Assembly (NCBI GenBank): GCA_002682825.1
Contig: NOKP01000026.1
Span: forward strand, 248,001-312,000
Reading direction: 5' to 3'
DNA: 64,000 nucleotides
From: Neonectria sp. B-13
Taxonomy: Eukaryota > Ascomycota > Sordariomycetes > Hypocreales > Nectriaceae
Below the pieces are notes generated by a model. That model worked only from the letters and a program-made list of their open reading frames with translations. It did no database searches and was not told the origin of the DNA. The position numbers were made by a program, and so were the translations under genes. Below, in pieces: positions 54,490-64,000 of the stretch; position 1 is the stretch's first letter, and each line of letters opens with the position of its first letter.

Positions 54490-55930
54490 ATGTCGGAACC
54501 GCAACCTCAGCCAGAAGAGAATGCAGCGACAGAGCCAGACGCTGCTCCGCTTGTGGCAGCCGAGAGCGAGCTGCTGCCACCACAGCACTGGACTGAGCAG
54601 CCACCCCCCGAGGTGAGTTACTGAAAAAATACGTTGCGGCTTCAAGCCGTGGTGGCATCATGCCATATTGACGGATAATGCTGTAGGACGACGCCGACTC
54701 GGCGCTAGGCGACGATGCAGCCAGTTCGACGGCATCCATCTCGTCCAGCATCTTGGATTACCGTACCATCAACGGGCGGACGTACCACAGCGACCGCGGA
54801 AGCAACCAGTACTGGTAAGTATGCGCGGGATTGTAGAGCTGTACGAATCCGAATTCTGAGGTGCGCAAAAGGGGTGCGAACGACGACCTACAGAATGAGA
54901 CGTTGGACATCCAGTAAGACCGGCCACCATGACCACATGTTAGGACCATCTTGCAATGCTAACATGGTACGAGACATCACCTGTTCACGCTCGCCCAGGA
55001 CGGCAAGCTCCACTTTGCTCCCCTCTCGAATAATATCGAAGTAGGTCATATTAGAAAGATGAATGGAGGCTCAATAACGGCTAACAGCGAATGCAGAAAG
55101 TGGTTGACATTGGAACCGGAACCGGAATCTGGGCCATGTATGCTTGCCACTCTGCTTGTAGACTTGCCCTGGACCTTTTGACTGACTGCAGGATATCAGT
55201 GATTTTGGCGACCAGTACCCTGACGCCGAGGTCGTTGGCACCGACCTGTCACCCATTCAGCCGTCCTGGGTTCCGCCCAACGTGCACTTGTAAGATCTGC
55301 CTCGCTGATATGATTCCGTCGACTAACCTCCAACCCCTCTACAGCCAGATCGACGACTTCACACTAGAGTGGACATTCCCCGAGGGTTCGCTCGACTACG
55401 TCCACATGCGGTGGCTGATCGGCTGTGTGACGGACTGGAAGGCCCTATTCCAGCAGGCCTTCAAGGTCCTCAAGCCAGGAGGTTGGGTCGAGTCGTTCGA
55501 GTGCAACGGCTTCTTCGAGTCCGACGACGGCACCGTCGCCCCTGAGTCCGCCATGGCCCAATGGGGCAACTTCTTCCGCGAGGGTGCCAAGAAGCTGGGC
55601 TCCACTGCATCCTTTACTGTGGTCCGCGACGAGTTGCAGGTGAAGGCCCTGAAGGAGTCGGGCTTTGTCAACATCCAGGAAGAGCCCATCAAGATTCCCA
55701 TCTCGGGCTGGGCCAAGGACCCCAAGCAGCGCGAGATCGGCCAGTTCTCGAAGGCCGCTATCGAGAACGACATCGAGGGTGTCGTCGGCTTCTCGGCTAT
55801 CCAGTTGGGCTGGTCTAAGGAAGAAATCACCCTGTACGCCGCTCATCTGCGTAAGGAACTGCGCAACCTCAAGCTGCACCCATATTACCGCTCCAACGTA
55901 GCCTGGGCCCAGAAGCCGCTTGCGGTCTAG
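54490..55930 (+). CDS. LaeA-like SAM-dependent methyltransferase
   Basis: Seven exons (introns 54613-54686, 54815-54871, 54914-54973, 55041-55096, 55138-55199 and 55290-55344) give about 358 aa. The N-terminal 60 residues are acidic and Ser/Ala-rich, followed by the LaeA-family lead-in [29 protein letters not shown]. The SAM site is [20 protein letters not shown] (motif I), [24 protein letters not shown] (post-I) and [12 protein letters not shown] (motif III); YVHMRWLIG is family-typical. LaeA itself is a nuclear global regulator of secondary metabolism and development, but filamentous fungi carry dozens of paralogues (Llm-type), and this one more probably belongs to them. The acceptor at 55199 was preferred over the CAG at 55190 because it keeps the frame and the IDFGDQ family sequence. 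Confidence 0.88.
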
Positions 55931-58484
55931 AGCTTAACGTCGTTGTTCTCCATCTAAGAAGGCTAGTAGCATGTAGTAATTAATACGGTTCCTACTAAAT
56001 GGCAAACATTGCTCTTAGATATTACAGTGCTCGCTGGAATTATGATGGTGTGAAATGTTCCTACAGAGTATTATGGTCTGGAGAATATATTGCCACAGCA
56101 TATGAAGCTGCGGCAGCGCTTTCATGTATGGAAAACCAATACACAACTTATTAAAGGTACCCGAGGAGCTTAGCTTGGTATATGAGGTCTCTGGCAGGGC
56201 TACAAGTGTGGCCGTGATCGGGGCCAATAATCAGAGTCCACCATCCGAGCACCGCAAGACCTGTGGCATCCCAACCGTTCGTTTACTGCAAATGATGCGA
56301 AAACTATTTAGCCTCCAAGTGGGACAATTTAGACAAGCATTGTAGGAGAGCACGGTCGAGCTGAGGCTTATCCAGAGAGAAAGCACGACAAGGCGGTTCT
56401 AGTATGTTCTTTTTTTATCAAGCACGGATAGGCTACCAGAGTATACGGGTGTCTGCGTAATTGACTTTCTATTCCTCATATATTATGAACTCATTTACAC
56501 TTCCTCAACTAGGCGTCTTGTATGCGGTCTTAATAGACACGGGAGATACTTTTCCGATCTATGTGACACTGAGTCATTGTTGAAGTGGTAACTTGCAAGT
56601 TTGTAAGACTTCATCGATAAACTAGCACAGTGGAAGGTAGTTTGACCCCCAGCAGTTAATATCAACATTTCATGATGCCATTAGGATAACTCGCGAACTA
56701 AGGATTTAGTATATGTAGGCCGATGCGCGCCGCATGACGCAGGATTCAACAAAGGAACGGGGTCAACGATTCCACGAAGACAGGGATGATTACAAGGGTC
56801 CAGTCGTGACTATCTCAGCAAGGCATACTCGCGGGGAATCGATTGCTTCTCAAAAAGAAGAGTCCCTTTGGTTTGGGTAAAGACATAATGCATCACCGTC
56901 ACCATTAGCCGCCTAGAAAAGCAGCGACCGAAATCGTTCATCATTTTGATATCCTTATTGCCGAATAGATCGCCACGAGCAGTAACAAGCAATCCGCTCG
57001 ATAATAGGGATTGGGCCTACCAACAGCGGAATTCTTTGTTCGCTGCGAACCATAGACTTCACCTCGACATAATTCATTTGGAAGTGTCGTATGACCTGTT
57101 CTCTAGATGAAAGGTTGCATATTGTAAGTCGTAACTTAGACTACTATGAAATAGCTTTGAAAGGCTTTGGTCAAGTTAAACGAGATTTCGTACTCGTGAA
57201 CGAACGTATGACAAAACTTATCCCACTGAACCAGTGGTATTATTCAGCTTTAGGCGACTTAGACTTCAGATTAGGTGGCCTGTTTTAGTCGGATGACCAG
57301 ATTGCGATCCAAGCAAGCTCACAAAAGTTCCCCGACATTCTAGCCCGAGACCAAGCCAACGACAAGAACGCGATCAGTTCAGCTCTATGCTTGTGGTGAT
57401 TCCAGAGAAGAAAGTACGAGGTATTGAGTGGGATACAGGGAGGCGTTTTGGGACGAATGCACAAGTCAGATGTCCGACATGTTTTAGGTGTACCGACGCT
57501 GTAGAATAGCTGTATATTCTTAGACTCAGAGATAGCCCTTTGGGGAGGTTAGCTAGACAAGCAAACTCTGTTTCACCCTCGGAGAGCAAGTGCCTCGGTA
57601 CCAATGGCAGAAAGTCAGAGTTGCCTTCACATGCCAGCCTTCTCCAAGAAACGGAAGAATAACACGGCACAAATGAAAAGATGTATCATGAAATGAAACT
57701 TTGAATGGAACGAGTCTCCGCTCGAGAAACAAAAGTTTATATCTCGGCTCTATACCTTGCACTAGGATCGGACCGTTGATTCCGCCTGCGCCTCCATCGC
57801 GCCATTCATTCTCCGATCACAAAACTTTCTTAGATCTTACCTCCGATGAAGCAGTCTCTAATTTATCTCGAGCTTTAATGTGAAGATAAGGGCCACGATT
57901 AATGGTAACATTCAAGCTGCTATGCCTTCCTTGCCTTTTGTTTGCGCACGCAATTCTTTCCAATCATGTCTATCATATAATTCCGCCGCACGGCTGCTTG
58001 CCTTTGGACTTGATGTTGAATTTGAGTCGAACATAGACGTTGGATAAGGAGACTTAAATTGACTTTGCGGCTCGGTCGGCGAAATGGGAGCCGCTGATTT
58101 CCCACCACCTGAAACCTGGTCAGCCCAAATCCATATGCGACTATGTTAATTCACAGATTAGGAGGGCCCCAAATAGAAACCCCCACCTGCATTGGTGGGA
58201 TTTTCCACTACCGCCGCTAGTACAAGGTTCACCGGATGTCGGACACGGATGGTAACGGGCCAAGAGGCCGCAATTCGGAAAGGCGGCCCCGCTAAAGACG
58301 AGAGAACAAGGGACCGGGCCATAGGGATTTGTGAATCAGTCCATAACGGGAAGAGGCCGCTTTGGTAACGGTATAGGGGGGAGGCACGGGATGCTGTAAG
58401 GGGAGGTTATAAGAGGGGACGGGCCGTGGATAGGTAAACAGAGCAGGACGGAAACATTACACTGGTCTCATTCAAGCAGTAATC
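55931..58484. other. 2.6-kb gene-poor region
   Basis: AT-leaning sequence with only small ORFs (up to 98 codons) that show no motif. The right end (58100-58484) is GC-rich and contains a TATAAG at 58408 for the lyase gene. Confidence 0.45.
58408..58413 (+). promoter_or_regulatory. TATA-like element of the rhamnogalacturonan lyase gene
   Basis: TATAAG lies 77 bases ahead of the ATG at 58485, in a G-rich setting (GGGGAGG upstream, GAGGGGACGGG downstream). Confidence 0.45.
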
Positions 58485-60342
58485 ATGTTGATCCTAACGG
58501 CCTTCTCTGCGTTGTGCTTCTGGCCCGCTGCTGTGGCTGCGGCTTGGGGATGGACAGACCAGAGCGGAAACTATGTCATTGACTCTGGTGCCGATCTCGT
58601 CATCAGCGTCAGCAAGTCGACCGGCGATATCAATTCGTTGAAGTACAAGGGACAGGAGTTTAACGGTTGGGGTGGCAAGAATACGTGAGCACCGTTGATC
58701 TTCACGATAGGGATAGTGGTTGACATTCTTCAGCCATGTGGAATCTGGACTTGGAGCCAGTACCGTGACTATCGCTACCATCAGCACAAATGTCATCAAG
58801 GTTTCGGTCCAGCACGGAACTCTCAAGCATTACATCGTGGTGCGGTACAAGAACAACAACGTCTACCTCTTCACCAACAAGGCCGACAACAGCATCTCGG
58901 CCATGCGGTACATTGTTCGAATCAAGCCTGGAATCTTCAGCCACGCTTCGACCGATCCCGGTGAGTAGATGAGCCTACGCAAGCGTCAGTACCCCGCGTC
59001 TAACAGAAATAAATAGACTACTACGACCCTGGCAGCACTTACATTGAGGCGTCTGATGTCAGTATCAACAGCGCCGGCATCACCAAGAGCAAGCACTACC
59101 AGGGCTCCACCTATGGGCGGACTATGGACTGTGAGTTCGCAGTGTGTATCAGGCCCAAAATCGCTACTAACAGACCTCAGATGACTTCGTTGGCCGATCG
59201 ACTGGCAGTGTTGGCCTTTACATGATCCGCTCCAACCACGAGAAGGCATCCGGCGGTCCCTTTTTCCGATCGCTGCTTACCCGCGCCGACGCAACCGGAG
59301 AGGACTTGTATGACATCTACTACTATAACATGGGAAGCACCGACCCCATGCGAGTCGGTCTCCAAGGCCCCAGTGTCCTATCATTCACCGATGGCGGCGC
59401 TCCCAGCTCAAGCCTCTATGCGCGCAACGCGGACTGGACCTGGATCGATGGTCTTGGTGTAAGTTTCACTCATTTGGAGCATCTCTGAAGAAGCACAAAC
59501 TGACTTCTTTGCTATTGTAGCTGTCCGGATGGACAAACTGGGCTGACCGTGGATACGTTTCCGGCATTGGCGTCTCCAACATGAAGAGCGGATACACCTA
59601 CACTGTCGGCCTGTCCAACGCGCAGGCCCAGTACTGGGGTGTTGCGTCGTCAACCAACGGCGCCTGGACCATCAAGAAGATCATCCCGGGAACCTACACT
59701 ATGACAGTCTACAAGGAGGAGCTCGAGGTGTACACGGGCTCAGTCACCATCAACAAGGCCGCCGGCACGGCAGTCAACACGGTCAAGGCGACGGACCCGG
59801 CTGACGACACCGCCATCTGGCGCATCGGCGAGTGGGATGGAACCCCGCGGGGATTCCTCAACTTCGAAGACAAGGTCATGAAGCCCACGTACATGCACCC
59901 GTCCGACAAGCGGCTGGCCAAGTGGGATGCGGGCAACTTCATCGTCGGCACGAGCAAGGCCAACGCGTTCCCGGGCTACATCTGGACGGACATCAACAAC
60001 AACCACCTGGTGTACTTTAAGCTCAGCCAGGCCCAGCTCGGAAAGGCATACACGGTCCGCGTGGGCATCACCGAGGCGTACATCAACGGACGACCGACGA
60101 TCAAGGTCAACGACTGGTCGGCCCGCGCGCCCAGTGCGACTACACAGGCCCAGACCCGAAGCCTGACCACGGGCACGTATCGCGGCAACAACGTCAAGCT
60201 CGAGTTCACGGTGCCGTCGACTGCCTTCAAGCAGAGCACGAGCGAGTGGCAGATTCTGACTATCAGTATCATCACCGGCAGTACTGGTTCGCAGTACCTG
60301 AGCGGCGGTGTTAGCTTTGACAGCATCGATATGCTGGCTTGA
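58485..60342 (+). CDS. Secreted rhamnogalacturonan lyase, polysaccharide lyase family 4
   Basis: Five exons with introns 58685-58733, 58961-59016, 59131-59180 and 59459-59520 give about 546 aa (Aspergillus RhgA-type lyases are around 500-530). Residues 1-20 are a signal peptide. The catalytic domain shows NYVIDSGADLVISVSKSTGDINSLKYKGQEF, HVESGLG and KHYIVVRYKNNNVYLFT, with GRSTGSVGLYMIRSNHEKASGGPFFRSL in the active-site part. A fibronectin-III-like middle (GVSNMKSGYTYTVGLSNAQAQYWGVAS) and a carbohydrate-binding-like C-terminal domain from AIWRIGEWDGTPRGFLN follow, the usual three-domain PL4 order. It cleaves Rha-alpha-1,4-GalA bonds of the pectin rhamnogalacturonan-I backbone by beta-elimination outside the cell. 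Together with the amylase and the CE5 esterase it suggests plant-biomass use. Confidence 0.92.
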
Positions 60343-62214
60343 TCAACCTGCTTAAGAGAGGTGAAGGATGGAGGCGAGATGGATAGACGTTAAGGGAGTT
60401 ACGATGTCACAATACTCTTTTAATCTAGCACTTGTTATTTGTTCCCAAAGTACATATTTATTATGAGATTTCTGAACAGATCTAGTACGGTCGACGCGCT
60501 CATGCATGCAGTGACTCAAATCTTGAATGTGGGCCCTAGGATCAAACTTCCCAAAGCCGACAAACGCTCAGGTCTTTGGAACAGTTGAACATTCCGGGTT
60601 GAAATGATCATTAGAGGAGGGTCTGTGTGTTTGTTAGCTATACTAATGCCGCTCACTTTGTTCCCTGAGCCTTGCCTTATAGTTCAAGTGGTCATCTGTC
60701 CGTGTATACGTCAACTGCGTGGCTAGAGTATCCCGTTACCTGTCCATATAAGTAATTGTTAGTATCGCGAATGGAATAAATCTGAGTGAACTAAATCACT
60801 GCAACCAACATTTCGGCCACTTGAAGATTGGACGAGAAGTTCACCTTGCCGTGCTCGTTGCCGGCGCCGGGAATGAAACCGGGACACTCGACCTAAGCAA
60901 GAGCGACGACGCTACTCACAAATCAGTATGAGCTGCGAAAGCGAATAGATAAATGTACTTGAATACGTAGCAAACGGGCATTTCCACCCCGGGGGCTTGG
61001 GGGTTAGTCCTCGCAGTATACTGTACACGCCGAGAAGCGCCCAAGACTTGCCACGAGGACCGTACTAATTGATGAAACTACATGGTGAAGAAGGCTTCCC
61101 TAACATGCCAATTCTTAATGTATTTTGGGCTGGAGTTTCGAGGAGCCTGTGGCTGTCAAGGGCAGAACTGCGAGCCAGAACGGCCGGCACTTATCGTCAA
61201 GTCCCTGGCTCAATGGATGGGATTGTTTGGAAGAGAATTGAGCGTAATGTTTGGCATCACTGGAATTATTGAAAAGCGTTCCAGACATTTAGGCAGTCGT
61301 TACAAGGAGATCGAGACGCAGCCCCAGACACGGTACTTAGCATCTTTCAGCTGAGTTAATTGGCCCAATAAGGTTGGTCGTTCAAACAAGTATTACGTTT
61401 CAGAAACCCTAAAAGCTTTAGGTAGTGAGAAAATGGCATCGTTCAGAAGGTGTCTAGTCCTGACAGAAACGCAAGCTCTGGCAAATGGCGTTTTGCAGGA
61501 TAGAAATAGAGCCAGATACGGGAGCGGATCGTTGCCAATCGGCTCCTCGGATCCATGTTTACAGTTCGGAGTAATTGTCTATAGCTCGACTAGTGTGAAG
61601 CTTATCGTCAGGAACGTCGTTCCGAGCAATGACCACCGTCGCTCCCCTCGGCCTCCGGCCCATACGACATCTTCCTCACGCCAAGACATTTCCCGAGGAA
61701 TCCTTTCCTTTCTGAGCACTGGCTCTCTTCAAGAAGTTCACGGCCCTCAAACAGCATCAGCATCTCGTAAAGCCCCGTCCGCTCCACCAAGTAGCAAAAA
61801 AAAAACACAACCGAACTGTCAAGTGTGCTCGTCTACATCAAGCGGCCTCCACATCTCCATATTAACGACTCCGCCCGATGGATCCCATCCCGTCCCGGAA
61901 CGTGGCATGATAGGCAGGGGCAGGCAATATGAGATCCAAGAAAGAAAACGACGAGCGGAAAGATTGGATTATCGGTGTCTTTTGGTCTCGTTTCCCTTAT
62001 CGGCCGATCATCCCATGTTCATAAGCGCGATGGTGTTACAGTTAAAACCTGGCTCGTTCCCAGGGCATCCCAGCGGGACAGGGAGTGCTTGACTTCCCCG
62101 TTCTGTTACAGAGAGTCGTTGTCGCTGTTTCATCGTCACTGTCTCATCGTCACTGTCGGCTTCTGACCTTTCACTCACTATTATTCTAAGACCTCTTCGC
62201 GGTAAATAGTCACC
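60343..62214. other. 1.9-kb intergenic region
   Basis: A plus-strand ORF of 219 codons (61433-62092) is open but its translation is Ser/Pro/Arg-rich, without domain, signal peptide or splice partners, and runs into the likely promoter of the esterase gene; I do not call it. No other feature is seen. Confidence 0.45.
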
Positions 62215-63374
62215 ATGAGGCAGGCGGTCGCCATCTCCCTGCTGCTCGCAGTGGCCACCGAAGGCCATCACATCGCCGCTCGCGACTCGGCCTGCAAGGA
62301 TGTACACGTCTTCCTCGCCCGCGGCAACAACGAGCCGTACCCAGGCCGCCAGGGAAAGCTAGTCACGGCTATTTGCTCGGGGCTGAGCAGCTGCGACTAC
62401 GAGGACATCAAGTTCTACAACCCGTTAGAGTCGGTATACTGCGACTCGGTCTTTGAAGGCGCTCGAAACGGCATCGACCAGATCATGGCGTACAACAAGA
62501 AATGCCCCGATTCGAAGCTGGTCGTCAGCGGCTACTCGCAGGGCGCGCATGTGGTGGGCGATATCCTCGGCGGAGGAGGCGGTACCTTCTTCCAGGGCTG
62601 CGTCCAGGGCAGCAACGAGGGCTTGGACCCTGAGTCGAGGCCGGCTAACAAGAGTGAGTGAGACTGGGCAGTGCTTCACTGAGAAACGAGACTAACAAAA
62701 ACGAACTTGTAGTTGTGGCTGCCATGATCTTCGGCGACACTCGCCACACAGCTGGCCAGCCGTACAATGTCCTCACCGGCGCCGGGAAGGACGGCCTTTT
62801 CCCGCGAACGTCGGGGATGCTCACGAACCTGGCCAAGTACGGCGATGCGTTTCACTCATACTGCGTCGAGACAGATCCCATCTGCGCACAGGGCGATGTG
62901 GTCGAGACGCATCTGAACTACTTTGACGTGTACAGCGACACGGCTGCTGAGTGGGTGCACGAACGGGTCAAATCTGCTGGAGGCGATTCGACTTCGACGT
63001 CGAGTTTGACTTCGACCTTGAAGACGAAGACAAAGGAGGCGACCAAGACGAAGAGCACGTCTGCCACGAAAGAGGCATCGACCACCGAGGCTGATTCTGA
63101 GGAGACGAGCACCAAGGCTGAGTCCGAGACTAAGAGTGAATTTGCAACCAAGACCAAGGCCAAGACGACTACCACCACTTCATCTACCGAGGACGCTTCA
63201 TCACAAACTACCACTGCTACTGCGACATCCGGGTCTGACTCCGGGTCTGAATCCGAATCCTCCGCGACGGAAACCGTCAGCACTGCCGAGGCGACGAGTG
63301 CCAGCGGTGCTGGGTCGCGAGATTCTCAGCTCGGCGCAGTCTTGCTCGCTCTGGGCGCTATCCTGGCGATTTGA
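62215..63374 (+). CDS. Cutinase/acetylxylan esterase (CE5) with GPI-anchor-like tail
   Basis: Two exons, 62215-62653 and 62713-63374, give about 366 aa. A signal peptide (residues 1-17) precedes the CE5 domain: DVHVFLARGNNEPYPGRQG, the nucleophile motif GYSQGA (Ser108), IFGDTRHTAGQPYNV, then a cysteine-flanked CVETDPIC carrying the catalytic Asp and DVVETHLNYFD carrying the His. Cys pairs 27/97 and others fit the family. From about residue 240 the protein is a Ser/Thr/Lys/Glu-rich stalk of about 100 residues and ends in a small-residue site and a hydrophobic tail (LGAVLLALGAILAI), the layout of a GPI-anchored wall or membrane protein. CE5 enzymes hydrolyse cutin or deacetylate xylan; the TRHTAGQPYN segment resembles fungal acetylxylan-esterase-like members. 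Anchoring would keep the enzyme on the hyphal surface. Confidence 0.88.
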
Positions 63375-63665
63375 TTGTGGTCATTCTGGTTTGGGTGATG
63401 ATGCCAACTGCGTACCTGATTTGTATATACCCTCAGAGGGGTTCTGTTTATGACGATATATAGATGTAGACATAGACCAAAGACTTAAACTTGAACAGTT
63501 TTCAATCCCTTTAGCTATTTTGACTGCCATGTGGCGGCTTAGAAGCTCGTCTGGTCAAGGAGCCTAGGCGTCCAACCAATCCAATCTCCATGAAGAGTAT
63601 TTTCTCCAACACAACTACACGGACCTGCCTTTCTCGGAAAGACGGTCAGATCTCTAGGCTCTCAG

Positions 63666-63689
63666 GCATGGAAGCATGGAAGCATGGAA
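63666..63689. repeat. 8-bp tandem repeat, three copies
   Basis: The unit GCATGGAA is repeated at 63666-63673, 63674-63681 and 63682-63689, with a degenerate fourth copy GCATCAAG after it. No function apparent. Confidence 0.8.
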
Positions 63690-63860
63690 GCATCAAGAAG
63701 CCTCATGTACCGCCGCAGAACAACAGTCGAACCCAGAGAATGCCGTACGCAGGGCGGGTGTATTCCGACAGGTGAGTTGATACTACAGCCAGAGAGAGTA
63801 CATGTGTATGCCACAGATTGACTCACCACAGTGTGTTCCCAGAAACAGCCCCCTAACCTG

Positions 63861-63866
63861 TATAAA
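63861..63866 (+). promoter_or_regulatory. TATA box of a gene starting beyond the right edge
   Basis: TATAAA is followed by a C/T-rich, G-poor stretch (about 63870-63990), as in the leaders of well-expressed fungal genes in this window. No ATG with an open frame follows inside the window. Confidence 0.4.
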
Positions 63867-64000
63867 CCCCGCCTGCTCACCACCCCCACTTCCGGTCCCG
63901 CACTAGGCGCGCCCTTCACACTTCGATTGCAAAAGCAGCCCCACCAACATTGTTCTTAAACTGTTTGCAAGCCTCTGAATTATTTCTTTCTTCAGCCATT

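Larger units (their letters stand above)
63375..64000. other. Right-edge intergenic region
   Basis: No complete gene. An 8-base tandem repeat sits at 63666-63689, and a promoter-like TATAAA with a CT-rich leader lies at 63861 onwards, pointing to a plus-strand gene beyond the window. Confidence 0.45.

Noticed and set aside
61433..62092. 219-codon plus-strand ORF before the esterase gene
   Set aside because: Translation is compositionally random (Ser/Pro/Arg-rich), includes the likely esterase promoter, and has no recognisable motif.
1..64000. CRISPR array, rRNA operon or prokaryotic operons
   Set aside because: No regularly spaced repeats or rRNA sequence; introns and gene families are those of a filamentous fungus.

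Overview
The window is chromosomal DNA of a filamentous ascomycete, most likely a plant-associated Sordariomycete. Coding regions are split by 48-85 nt introns with GTRNGY donors and CTAAC/CTGAC branch points. Many protein families are typical of these fungi: Zn2Cys6 factor, NACHT/NB-ARC STAND proteins, ACS-family MFS permeases, LaeA-like methyltransferase, CE5 and PL4 enzymes and an AA1-like secreted protein. I rebuilt exon structures by hand. For every multi-exon complete gene the summed exon length is a multiple of three. No rRNA, tRNA or CRISPR was found.

Layout. (1) 1-3.2 kb, minus: a STAND/NLR gene running off the left edge (hydrophobic N-terminus, SesB-like alpha/beta hydrolase, NB-ARC, start of TPR). 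(2) 3.7-5.4 kb: a four-helix membrane protein and a GYGQQ-rich glycine-zipper protein. (3) 5.4-9.0 kb is gene-poor. (4) 9.0-16.4 kb: SsuD-like flavin monooxygenase, a conserved fungal protein broken by one frameshift, a heme aldoxime dehydratase, and a convergent Zn2Cys6-ankyrin regulator. (5) 17-25 kb: a small membrane ORF, PaiB-type FMN protein, SDR, small membrane protein, XAP5 protein and omega-like GST. (6) 25.4-34.3 kb: an AT-rich block, a second STAND gene (DUF7708-like, NACHT, C2H2, seven WD40), and a divergent Rad5-like SNF2 ATPase. (7) 34.7-47.2 kb: PPxY-containing hypothetical protein, an isolated AA1-like secreted protein flanked by 2-3 kb without recognisable genes, two transporters and a methyltransferase. 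(8) 47.5-47.9 kb: a MITE-like element with imperfect terminal inverted repeats. (9) 49.3-63.4 kb: an ACS permease, secreted alpha-amylase, LaeA-like methyltransferase, rhamnogalacturonan lyase and a GPI-tailed cutinase/acetylxylan esterase. A promoter at the right edge points to a further gene outside.

How the genes may work together is inference. The 13-16 kb pair (aldoxime dehydratase plus regulator), with the 9 kb monooxygenase, could handle plant- or self-derived aldoximes, nitriles or sulfonates. The right third looks like a plant polysaccharide toolkit (starch, pectin, cutin or xylan) interspersed with sugar/vitamin-type permeases. The two NLR-like genes and the small secreted protein give the left and middle the character of accessory or self/non-self recognition territory.
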